A stretch of 64,000 bases of DNA from Planctomycetota bacterium (GTDB lineage: Bacteria > Planctomycetota > Planctomycetia > Pirellulales > Pirellulaceae): contig JAJDEH010000476.1 of assembly GCA_029259935.1 (NCBI GenBank), positions 1 through 64,000 of the forward strand, given 5' to 3'. Shown here in pieces: positions 1 through 7,712 of this stretch. The notes beneath the pieces are model-generated. The model saw only the letters and a list, made by a program, of their open reading frames with translations, made no database searches and was not told the origin of the DNA. The position numbers and the translations under genes were made by a program. The first letter of the stretch is position 1. Every line of letters begins with the position of its first letter.

Positions 1-304
1 GATACGCATAACGTCTGGCGAGTCGATCCGGCGAATGAACATAAAGTTTTTGAAACCCACCGACATACGCCGTATCACGCAACTTCTCAAGCGCGGGACA
101 CATCAGCGTCGCGCCTGTCACACCATCGTCAATGAAGCACAACCCGTCATCGAGCGCGTGACCATCGCTGGCAATTCGCTCATGCAGCGCGGCAAGCTGG
201 CTCTCGATCGTTTGCTCTTGAGCCTGTTGGTCAGACGAAACACGAGCGTAGATCGCAGCTCGGATCGTTGACGAAGGGGACGCATCGTCTGAGGCCGTAG
301 TCAT
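1..304 (-). CDS. Serine recombinase (resolvase/invertase family), N-terminal part, runs off the left edge
   Basis: Reading leftwards from the ATG at 304-302, the frame stays open to base 1 and gives about 101 residues. It contains the resolvase N-terminal signature AAIYARVSSDQQ, in which a serine of the ARVSS stretch would be the DNA-attacking nucleophile. After that come a TIESQLAALHE helix, a FIDDGVTGATLMCPALEKL segment and the PDRLARRYAY stretch that matches the family's DRL.R motif. These enzymes cut and rejoin DNA at short sites in integration, excision or inversion. The C-terminal part is missing, so a small resolvase and a large serine integrase cannot be told apart. The ATG shares bases with the upstream stop codon (ATGA, 304-301), so it is probably translationally coupled to the 100-residue ORF. 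Family identity is strong; the target is unknown. Confidence 0.9.
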   Translation of the reverse strand, partial: MTTASDDASPSSTIRAAIYARVSSDQQAQEQTIESQLAALHERIASDGHALDDGLCFIDDGVTGATLMCPALEKLRDTAYVGGFQKLYVHSPDRLARRYAY

Positions 305-603
305 GCGGCGCGTCTCCTTTCGATATCGATGGAAGCGGGTTGCTCCGCCGCCTGATCGGTCGTTGATGGTTCGGCTACTTCCTGAGTTGGACCGTGTGTC
401 TGCGTGTCAACCTCGCAGACCAAGTCGAACGCCCGAGCTAGCAACTGCCGTTCAATGCGAACTGGCTCGAAATCTCTCGCCACCATTGCCGTCACAACCG
501 TGCGAGCTTGCATCCGTGAGTCATCCATGTCGTCGCTCCCGAAACCTGATGTGATCCAGTCACCGTAAGGCACTCGCCTCATATCGTTTACGGCGGATTC
601 CAA
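301..603 (-). CDS. Small hypothetical protein coupled to the serine recombinase
   Basis: A 100-residue frame whose TGA overlaps the recombinase ATG by four bases, which indicates a two-gene unit. No known domain is recognised. The middle part (RMQARTVVTAMVARDFEPV followed by RIERQLLARAFDLVCEV) looks helical. The last 35 residues are rich in Thr, Glu, Gln, Ala and Pro and are probably disordered. The start is uncertain: Met1, Met8 (MRRVPYGDW) and Met26 are all possible. Its position suggests an accessory or regulatory protein for the recombinase, for example an excision or directionality factor, but that is inference from context only. Confidence 0.6.
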   Translation of the reverse strand: MESAVNDMRRVPYGDWITSGFGSDDMDDSRMQARTVVTAMVARDFEPVRIERQLLARAFDLVCEVDTQTHGPTQEVAEPSTTDQAAEQPASIDIERRRAA

Positions 604-641
604 GCCCTCGCCATATCCGGGACGAAGGCTCTCTCTCAGGA

Positions 642-3600
642 TCAGACGATCGAGTAACTCTCCATTGTTTGCAATATCGTTGGAGGAGCGATTTCGCCTT
701 CTGTCGGCAAGCGGCGAATACCTTCTTCGAGCCAGCCGTTCATGACCTTGTTCGAACTGGCATGCGAGTAATCGTCGTCCAGATCCAGAATGTGCCCCAT
801 TTCATGGAGCAGGACGCTGAGCAGATCGACATGTCCATAGGCAGCGCTCTCGCCCATCGCGACTAAGTTGCCATTTGTCGCCAACTCAAAATCTTCGTTG
901 GCTTCGGGTGTGACATCGACAAACCAGCCATGTCCCGCAGCGTTGCCGTCGATCGTGATTGAATTGCCCAAGGCATGACCTAATAAGGCACCGTCGAGAT
1001 CGGCGATTCGTATATGAATTTTCTCAAGTGCCTTGACTTGGGCATCGCTGAGTCCTTCCGCGGCCAAAATGTCTACGGCCGCACTGACGATCGGAGCTAA
1101 CTGTTCCGATGCCAGAGTCTTCGCACTGATGTCGGGATCATTGGCTTCACCAGCGGCCGCCATTATAGGTTGAGCTTCCCTCCAGCGGCCGGCAATACCA
1201 GTATCGGTGTCCGTGCCAAACGCGTAGCTGCGATCATTCTTGCTCCAACGTCCATCTCCGTCGTTGTCGAGAAAGAACGTGCGGCCACGCTGGAGGCCGA
1301 TATTGTCTTTTCCATCGCCGTCCCAATCGCCAATCAGCGGCATATCGCCGGGATTTCCAAATCTGTAGACGACGTCGCCGGCGCTCCAGGCTCCATTAGC
1401 ACTCGCATCCAAGAAGAAGAAGTTGCCACGATGAATTCCGATATTGTCGGTTCCATCACCGTCCCAGTCGCCCGTGATCGGTGTATCACCAACGATCCCA
1501 AATCGCTGGATCAAGTCGCCGCGGTTCCAGGCTCCATCACCGGTGGCGTCCAAGAAGAAAAAGTTCTTGCGATGAACGCCAATGTTGTCCGCGCCGTCGC
1601 CGTCCCAATCGCCGATGATGGGTGTATCGCCGACATTGCCGAAGCGATAAGCCACGTCGCCGGCACTCCAGGCTCCATCTCCGCTGAGATCCAGGAAGAA
1701 ATAATTTCCACGATGGACGCCGATTTCGTCGAAACCATCACCGTCCCAGTCGCCCGTGATCGGCGTGTCGCCGGGGATGCCAAAGCGGAAGATGGAATCG
1801 CCAACGTTCCAGCCGCCATCGCCGGTCGTATCTTGAAAGACAAAATTCGCCCGGCGAACCCCAATGGAATCCGATTGGCTGGGGTCGAGCTGATCGTCAT
1901 CATCCGCGATCGCATCGTCGACCACCGACTTGGTCGTTGCGGTCGCAATCTTGCGGCTGTCGTCTTCGAGCGCCACCTTGACCTGATAGATGCCGCCGCC
2001 TTTGTAGATGTGGCTGGCTGCAAAGGTGTCAGCCAATTGATCGACTTCTATGTTTTCCGCGGGTGAGCCATCGCCCCAATCGACTTTCACTTGATGTGCG
2101 TTGGTCTGGTCCAAATCGAAGAATGTCCCATGAATTGTGACGGCTCCGTCGGCCGATTTGTTTTCCAAATCGACATGCGAAGAATGAAGGGAAGTGATCG
2201 AACTGGTTTCCAAGGTTCCATCGCCGCCCGAAGAATCGCCGTCTAAAGCGTCCTCGTCGTTCGCGACCGACTCATCGGCCCCATTCGCTGTCACTGCTGA
2301 CCTTTGACCGAATTCTACGTCCCCTAGATTAAAATCAAAGTTGGCGCGGAGTTGCTGTTGAGGCAGATCGTTGCCTCCTTTGGCGTCGACGTGTACTTGT
2401 AGATCCCATAGACGTCCGACTCGTCCACCATTAAAGGGAATCCAGTGGTGCAGCTTGCCCCGGAGAATGTGATAAGCTGCCCAACCGCCGTGGTTCAGCG
2501 ATTTGATATATCGTGGATCGCCGTCTTGAAGTCGAAATACCTCAATGTCACTTCGTTCCGTGACGATGTGAGTGTCTTGGAATCGACGATCGCTGTGTAG
2601 TTCATAGGCGTCCATCCTCAGGTTCAACATGATCCGCTTGCCATTTTCAATTCGAAGCGAGTACCGAACGAAGACGCCGGTATTGTCGTCGGTATTCAAT
2701 TCGGCGTCACCTTTGGCAACACGGGCGTGACGATTTCCATCCAGGTGAGTTCTGTCCGCGCCCAGCGTAATCGTAGACCACTCAAAGCGGTGCAGAGTCC
2801 CGCTGCTTTGATTGCCTGCGTTGTCTATCGCTTCGAAGTTCAGCTCGTAGGTGCCAAGCGAACTCAGCGGAAATTCGTAGGTGGCAATGACTCGAGTGTC
2901 GTCGGTGTTGTCAAGGTCAACTAGCATTGCGCGTCGGCGGATCGTAAGGCTGTTCTTGGTCACGACGAACAGCCCTGCTTGCTTGACTCCACTCGCGTCT
3001 GAGTACTCAACTTGTACGCGTGCTACTCCCGGAGCAATTCGGGCACCATCAAGCAACCTCGCGCGTGGACCTGTCGAGTCGCCGGAAAAGCCTACTGCAG
3101 TGACAATCCAGTTTCGATAGAAGGCGACGCGCATGTCGGTAGAGGTCGTCCCATTGTGGGTGCTATGAATTCCGGCCAGCTTGTAATCGCCGCCCCTGAC
3201 GGGAATGAACATGGGACCGCCTGAATCGCCGCCTTCGATTTTGGCTTCGCCGGGATTATCTTGTTGCCATGCGATCTTTGAAGGTGCCACTACATCGATT
3301 TCAATCTCGCCAGCGCGGCGCACGTTGGAACTTGCATACCCCATGATGATGGCTTCGTCCGTAGAATTGAGAGGCCCCGCGTAGAGATTCTGGCCGACGT
3401 AGTTTTCCGCCGAAGGGAGCCCGCCCGCGAATTGGGTTACTGGTTTCGCCAGTGTCACGACGGCGACATCGTGAGCAAGTTTGTCGGCCACAATCTCACC
3501 GTTTACGGCTTTTCCTTCAAATACGTAATCTGGATGGATGTCCACTCGGTCGGACTTGACGTCCAAATCAAAATCGACAGCATCCGCCCCGATCCGAATT

Positions 3601-5252
3601 GTGTATCCTTGATGCCCGTGGTCAGGAATTTGATCCGAGCGCAACGCGCCTCCCGCCATGCGAGTATCAACACAGTGTGCCGCAGTTAACACGTGCTGCG
3701 GTGTGATCATGGTTCCTGAGCAAAGGCTCCCGTCGGCAGCCACTATTCGAACGACGTTCACCCCTACGTTGGACGGGTCGCCGGGAGTAATATTTGGCGA
3801 AATGATGACCTCTTCGGCTCCGTCCACGAAAAAACGATCGACCCCCGTGCCGCCAAAAAACTCGTCCCCGGCGCCGCCTACGAGTGTGTCATCGCCATCT
3901 TCGCCCCGCAAGATCGCGCGTACATCCGAGATGTTGCGCAATGTGTCATTCCCATCATGGCCGTTGATGTCGATGCTTTCCGTTCTCTCGGCGGACCCCA
4001 CGTTGATCGCCCCGTTCACGTTGACCACACCACCTTCAACCGAAACCGTAATGGAATCACGCTCCTCGGATCCGTTGATCAATAGCCGGTTGTGGTTCGG
4101 ATCCCAATCAATGCTGATTCCGTCCAAGTCCGGCAGGTGCGAAGTGTGGCTGTAGGCGAATCGGTTGTAGCCGGACGGGTGGGCGTGGAACAGAAGATCA
4201 CCAGCGCCATCGCCGTTAAAGTCGCCTGCAACCAGATGATTGAACACCGTGTTGACGGCCGCCAATTGAATGGGGTTGTCGTACAGCTTCAAAAACTGGT
4301 GGTTTCCCTGACTGTGAAACCATCGGTTGTATCCGGATTCGTAGTCATGGAAGACGACGTCATCCCGTCCGTCGCGGTTAACGTCTGTCGCGACAACGTT
4401 CTCAAAGACCGTGTTTGCCGCGGTTGGAGCAAGCGGATTGATTACGAGGCTCTCAAGGGTGCCATCAGGGCGACGGTACGACCAGCGATTGTTTCCCGAG
4501 ACGGACGCATGGAAGAGAACATCGTCGCGACCATCGCCGTTGAAGTCGCCAGCGACGACGTTGTCGAATTCGCCGTTCACACCGCGATAATCAATCGGGT
4601 TGTGTTGAAAGTCGAAGGTTCCATCACCCCTGCTGAAAAACCAGCGGTTGTTTCCTGAAGCAATTGCATGAAAAAGGAGGTCATCCACTCCGTTTCCATC
4701 AAAGTCGCCCACCACTAAATTATCGAACTCACCATTGACGGCAGTCGTAGCAATGAGCGTTCCCATATAGTCGAACGATCCATCGCCCCGACTGTAGAAG
4801 AACCGGTTGTTCCCGGAATGCTTGGCATGAAACACGACGTCATCAAAGCCATCGCCATTGAAGTCTCCCGTCGCAACATGATCGAATTCTCCATTGACGG
4901 CGGTGAGTTCGATTTGCGTGCCGAGGTAATCGAAGGAGGCGTCGGGACGAGCAAAGAACCAACGATTGTTTCCAGAATGCCGAGCGTGGAACATCAAATC
5001 GTCGCGACCATCGCCATTGAAATCTCCAGTAACAACATGATCAAATTCCCCGTTGATCGCTGTTTGCTCAATCAGCAGCGAATCCACGCGATCGTGGAGT
5101 ACTTCCACGGGCACGCCGTTTTCTACAACGGGTATCAAATCGCCAGCCATCATCGCGCGCGCCTCTAGCGGTTCAATGGCTAGGCGACGTTGGCTGTCAC
5201 GGCGAGTTGTTGTGCGACAACGAAACTTCTGGCGGTTGAACAGGGTGAACAT
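642..5252 (-). CDS. Giant secreted multidomain protein: FG-GAP repeats, trypsin-like protease, PKD domain, FG-GAP repeats, metzincin-like C-terminus
   Basis: A 1536-residue protein. The N-terminus (RRLAIEPLEARAMMAGD, about residues 22-38) is the planctomycete export/sorting motif of very large surface proteins. Residues about 50-385 hold six FG-GAP/VCBS repeats (GDFNGDGRDDLLFHA type, calcium-binding beta-propeller blades). Residues about 385-490 include GEDGDDTLVGGAGDEFFGG, an RTX-like calcium motif. A trypsin-fold domain follows with LTAAHC (about 517), HDVAVVTL (about 596) and GGDSGGPMF (about 677), so His, Asp and Ser are all present. A PKD-like domain (VDWGDGSP) lies near 1050-1100, five more FG-GAP repeats near 1130-1355, and a C-terminal HEMGHILDLDDD (about 1482) followed by VMNGWLEEGIRRLP. 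The start has GGAG about 8 bases upstream. It is probably exported and cell-surface attached or released. Its substrate is unknown. Carrying two protease-like modules in one chain is unusual. Confidence 0.9.
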   Translation of the reverse strand: MFTLFNRQKFRCRTTTRRDSQRRLAIEPLEARAMMAGDLIPVVENGVPVEVLHDRVDSLLIEQTAINGEFDHVVTGDFNGDGRDDLMFHARHSGNNRWFFARPDASFDYLGTQIELTAVNGEFDHVATGDFNGDGFDDVVFHAKHSGNNRFFYSRGDGSFDYMGTLIATTAVNGEFDNLVVGDFDGNGVDDLLFHAIASGNNRWFFSRGDGTFDFQHNPIDYRGVNGEFDNVVAGDFNGDGRDDVLFHASVSGNNRWSYRRPDGTLESLVINPLAPTAANTVFENVVATDVNRDGRDDVVFHDYESGYNRWFHSQGNHQFLKLYDNPIQLAAVNTVFNHLVAGDFNGDGAGDLLFHAHPSGYNRFAYSHTSHLPDLDGISIDWDPNHNRLLINGSEERDSITVSVEGGVVNVNGAINVGSAERTESIDINGHDGNDTLRNISDVRAILRGEDGDDTLVGGAGDEFFGGTGVDRFFVDGAEEVIISPNITPGDPSNVGVNVVRIVAADGSLCSGTMITPQHVLTAAHCVDTRMAGGALRSDQIPDHGHQGYTIRIGADAVDFDLDVKSDRVDIHPDYVFEGKAVNGEIVADKLAHDVAVVTLAKPVTQFAGGLPSAENYVGQNLYAGPLNSTDEAIIMGYASSNVRRAGEIEIDVVAPSKIAWQQDNPGEAKIEGGDSGGPMFIPVRGGDYKLAGIHSTHNGTTSTDMRVAFYRNWIVTAVGFSGDSTGPRARLLDGARIAPGVARVQVEYSDASGVKQAGLFVVTKNSLTIRRRAMLVDLDNTDDTRVIATYEFPLSSLGTYELNFEAIDNAGNQSSGTLHRFEWSTITLGADRTHLDGNRHARVAKGDAELNTDDNTGVFVRYSLRIENGKRIMLNLRMDAYELHSDRRFQDTHIVTERSDIEVFRLQDGDPRYIKSLNHGGWAAYHILRGKLHHWIPFNGGRVGRLWDLQVHVDAKGGNDLPQQQLRANFDFNLGDVEFGQRSAVTANGADESVANDEDALDGDSSGGDGTLETSSITSLHSSHVDLENKSADGAVTIHGTFFDLDQTNAHQVKVDWGDGSPAENIEVDQLADTFAASHIYKGGGIYQVKVALEDDSRKIATATTKSVVDDAIADDDDQLDPSQSDSIGVRRANFVFQDTTGDGGWNVGDSIFRFGIPGDTPITGDWDGDGFDEIGVHRGNYFFLDLSGDGAWSAGDVAYRFGNVGDTPIIGDWDGDGADNIGVHRKNFFFLDATGDGAWNRGDLIQRFGIVGDTPITGDWDGDGTDNIGIHRGNFFFLDASANGAWSAGDVVYRFGNPGDMPLIGDWDGDGKDNIGLQRGRTFFLDNDGDGRWSKNDRSYAFGTDTDTGIAGRWREAQPIMAAAGEANDPDISAKTLASEQLAPIVSAAVDILAAEGLSDAQVKALEKIHIRIADLDGALLGHALGNSITIDGNAAGHGWFVDVTPEANEDFELATNGNLVAMGESAAYGHVDLLSVLLHEMGHILDLDDDYSHASSNKVMNGWLEEGIRRLPTEGEIAPPTILQTMESYSIV
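1190..1860 (-). repeat. Five tandem ~132-nt repeats encoding the C-terminal FG-GAP blades
   Basis: Inside the giant gene, about 132-base units recur five times. Each encodes the pattern IGVHRxNFFFLD...GDGAWxxGD...RFGxxGDTPITGDWDGDG. The units are so alike that the opposite strand is also open for about 900 bases. Such similarity suggests recent duplication or gene conversion and could allow repeat-number change by recombination. Confidence 0.8.
4150..5130 (-). repeat. Six tandem ~159-nt repeats encoding the N-terminal FG-GAP blades
   Basis: Six units of about 53 codons each carry xxAVNGEFDxVVxGDFNGDGxDDxxFHAxxSGNNRWFxxRxDG. The DNA of each unit is recognisably the same (for example the recurring 'aaccggttgtttcc' type string on the plus strand). 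They encode a different blade type from the repeats at the other end of the gene, so the protein carries two independently expanded propellers. Confidence 0.75.
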
Positions 5253-5485
5253 GTCTCATCTCCGGCGTTGTTGCTTCCTCTTCCTCTCGGACGAAAGAAA
5301 AACGCCGGGGTGTGACATTCCATCGCGTGTGTGAGCGTAAGTGTTTGCTGTTAAGCGGCTTGCAGAATGAACAAGAGCTTGCGCGACGGTCTCTGGGCAG
5401 TTGCGCTCGCCAAAGTGAAAGAAGATCTGGCCAATCTCATCGACGGGCTCGGGTCGCCATCGTCCAGACTTACAGTCAACGCCTG

Positions 5486-6139
5486 CTAGTCTTGCCGCGG
5501 TCCCGCTAAGGCTTCCTTGAGTCGCTGCATGACGCGAGACTTGGCTTTGCGAACGGCGAGGGCGGTCATTTCTAGCTCCTCGGCCACTTCTTGCGAGGTG
5601 CGACCATCGATTGCGGTTCGCCAAAAGGCATTCCACGTCTTTTCGCGAAATTCGGCCTTGATGACTTGCAGCGTGCGCTGGGCCAGGAAGGTGTCCTCCG
5701 AGTGAGCGAGCGCGCCATCGCCGTCCTCGTCCTCCGACGCATTTCCTAATCCGTCGGCGATTGCGCCGAGTCGCAGCACGGCGGTTGATCCGCCGAAGGC
5801 GACCGGCTGCCGCCCCGCTCGCCGAAAGTGATCCATCACTTTGCTGATCGTGACCGTTTTTAACCACGCTCGGAATTTTGCCGTTCCTTGCTGCCGCTCG
5901 AAGCTCGCGATGTTTCGAGACAACGCTAGAAAGACCTCTTGAAACACATCCGCCAAATCACTGCCCGAGAGACCGGCTCCACGAATCCAATACCGAACCA
6001 CCGGCCCGTATAGCGACACCACTTGCTGCCAGGCCTCGCTATCATTCTCAGCGACTCGGCGCAACAATCGCGTTGAGGTCGTGTCGAGTCCGTTGGGAGG
6101 AAGGTAGTGTGAGGGGTCCATCGCGATACCGGCGTGCAA
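5486..6139 (-). CDS. ECF-type RNA polymerase sigma factor
   Basis: A 217-residue sigma-70 family protein. Region 2 is at about residues 20-100 (AWQQVVSLYGPVVRYWIR, then LADVFQEVFLALSRNIASF and FRAWLKTVTISKVMDHFRR). Region 4 is at about 165-212 (FWRTAIDGRTSQEVAEELEM, then ALAVRKAKSRVMQRLKEAL). An acidic linker of about 45 residues separates them, as in planctomycete ECF groups. It would direct RNA polymerase to a stress or envelope regulon. No anti-sigma gene is visible next to it. The start could also be Met7 (MDPSHYLPP), and no clear ribosome binding site separates the two. It lies 233 bases upstream of the giant surface-protein gene on the same strand, so that gene may be a target; this is inference. 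Confidence 0.92.
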   Translation of the reverse strand: MHAGIAMDPSHYLPPNGLDTTSTRLLRRVAENDSEAWQQVVSLYGPVVRYWIRGAGLSGSDLADVFQEVFLALSRNIASFERQQGTAKFRAWLKTVTISKVMDHFRRAGRQPVAFGGSTAVLRLGAIADGLGNASEDEDGDGALAHSEDTFLAQRTLQVIKAEFREKTWNAFWRTAIDGRTSQEVAEELEMTALAVRKAKSRVMQRLKEALAGPRQD

Positions 6140-6289
6140 CGAAAAGTTCTGTGAATAGAGGGGTGATTTCAGTATAGCCGTTGGAAACCACTCACACGAA
6201 TCGCTGGTGATTGCGGGCCTTGACGTGACAACCGCGATCGACGCGTATTCGCGACAGACGGACCGCAGACGACGGACGGCAACGCAAGC

Positions 6290-7552
6290 TTACTTCTCCG
6301 AAATGCAATACAGGTGTTTGTGCGTTCGCAAGAACAGTTCGCCGTCGCTGGGCGCGAGCGCGGCATACGTATCCTCGCCAACGCTGTTCTTGGCGACCAA
6401 TTCGAATTCTGACCGGGCGCGAACGACGTACGTGTCTCCCTCCAGGCTGCTCACATAAAGATTGCCACCTGCCAGCAAGATCGAACCCCAAAGGTTTCCG
6501 CCCAACCGTTTCTTCCATACCAGTTGCCCCGATTCCGCCTTCAGGCATTCCATGATTCCCGTGGCATCGGCAATATACAGATGGCCCTCATGGATGATGC
6601 CGCTGCCGATTCTTTCTGGAGTCTTTTTCTGAGTTTGCCACAGCCGGTGTGTTTCGGTGACGTTCCCCGAGCCGCCGGGACGGACCGCCAGGGTAGCCGC
6701 GTTGTGTCCCGAAATGCCCACCACGATGTTGCCTTCTTGGCCCACGATCGGCATCGCATACACTTCGTTACCCAAACCGTTGCATTGCCACAGGACCTTG
6801 CCATCCGTCGGTTGGTAAGCTTTGAACCAACCGGGGCTGCCTATCTTCGCTCCCGGCAACGGCAGGATGATTTCGTCCCGATCGGCGGAACGCAACACCA
6901 ACGGCGTACTCCACGACCCAAAGACGGGGCTGTTGATGTCCACTTCCTGCGACTGCCAAACGGTTTCTCCAGTGCGTTTGTCGAAAGCGTACAGGATCGA
7001 CGGCGTGCCCGGACCGTGAAACAGAATCAGCACGTCGTTGTACAACACGGGGCTGCCGCCGTTGCCCCAGCGTGACAACACGGGGCCGAGATCTCGTTTC
7101 CAAACTGGTTTTCCATCGAAGTCAAACGCGGCGACGCCCGCCGAGGCGAAGTAGGCGTAAACCAATTTGCCATCGGTGACCGGTGAACTGCTGCACGGTG
7201 GATTTTGGCGATGCGACGTTTCTTTCGTCTCGCAGGGCAATTCTCGTTGCCAAAGCGTTTTCCCGTTCTTGCGATTCAGAGCCAGCAGTGCACGCCGCCG
7301 ACCGCCGTCTAGCCCTTGCGTCAGAAAGATGCGGTCTCCCCACACGATGGGAGTTGAATTACATGGTTCGGGCAACGAAATTTGCCAGCGAATGTTTTGT
7401 TGCTTGTCCTTGTCGCCCGCGTTCCATTGAGTTGGAATGTTCCGCTCGGACGAAATCCCCGTTCCGTCCGCTCCGCGCCAGGCGGGCCAGTTGTCGGCCC
7501 AAAGTGATGAGGTGGACAGCAGTAGGATCGCGAGAATTGTTGCTCGATGCAT
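6290..7552 (-). CDS. Secreted PQQ-like beta-propeller (PQQ-binding-like/BamB-type repeat) protein
   Basis: A 420-residue protein with an N-terminal signal peptide (hydrophobic ILAILLLSTSSLW, cleavage near ADN). The mature part begins WPAWRGADGTGISSE, the standard opening of planctomycete 'outer membrane protein assembly factor BamB family' proteins. Tandem blades carry the typical motifs ALNRKNGKTLWQRELPC, AFDFDGKPVWKRDLG, AFDKRTGETVWQSQEV and LKAESGQLVWKKRLG. It is expected in the periplasm or outside the cell. No PQQ-dependent dehydrogenase active-site residues are recognised, so a structural or binding role is more likely than catalysis. It lies downstream of the enolase-superfamily gene on the same strand, with a twin hairpin between them. 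Confidence 0.9.
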   Translation of the reverse strand: MHRATILAILLLSTSSLWADNWPAWRGADGTGISSERNIPTQWNAGDKDKQQNIRWQISLPEPCNSTPIVWGDRIFLTQGLDGGRRRALLALNRKNGKTLWQRELPCETKETSHRQNPPCSSSPVTDGKLVYAYFASAGVAAFDFDGKPVWKRDLGPVLSRWGNGGSPVLYNDVLILFHGPGTPSILYAFDKRTGETVWQSQEVDINSPVFGSWSTPLVLRSADRDEIILPLPGAKIGSPGWFKAYQPTDGKVLWQCNGLGNEVYAMPIVGQEGNIVVGISGHNAATLAVRPGGSGNVTETHRLWQTQKKTPERIGSGIIHEGHLYIADATGIMECLKAESGQLVWKKRLGGNLWGSILLAGGNLYVSSLEGDTYVVRARSEFELVAKNSVGEDTYAALAPSDGELFLRTHKHLYCISEK

Positions 7553-7655
7553 TGCTTCGTACCTTGGTGACAGATGATGCCTTGAAGGGTGGGGTCAGTG
7601 AGCGGGCCGGTACATTATCGTAACACACTCGCGGGGGCGGCTGGTAAGAGTCGTT

Positions 7656-7702
7656 GTTCGCTCCGCGAACAGAACGAATCCGCCATGATCGCGGAGCGAT
7701 CA
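7656..7702. repeat. REP-like twin hairpin
   Basis: Two perfect short palindromes stand 16 bases apart: GTTCGC-TCC-GCGAAC (7656-7670) and TGATCGC-GGA-GCGATCA (7686-7702). Each has a 6-7 bp stem and a three-base loop, and the cores are mutually related (CTCCG versus CGGAG). They lie directly after the stop codon of the enolase-superfamily gene. There is no T tract, so an intrinsic terminator is unlikely. The form fits a repetitive extragenic palindrome pair that may stabilise or attenuate the transcript. Confidence 0.55.
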
Positions 7703-7712
7703 GCGACAATCA

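Noticed and set aside
1170..2066. Long plus-strand open frame (298 codons)
   Set aside because: It is the antisense of the FG-GAP repeat DNA; the open frame is a by-product of the near-identical repeats, with no family features of its own.
5256..5867. 203-codon minus-strand frame overlapping the sigma factor
   Set aside because: Arg-rich composition and overlap in another frame with the ECF gene, which has clear sigma regions 2 and 4.
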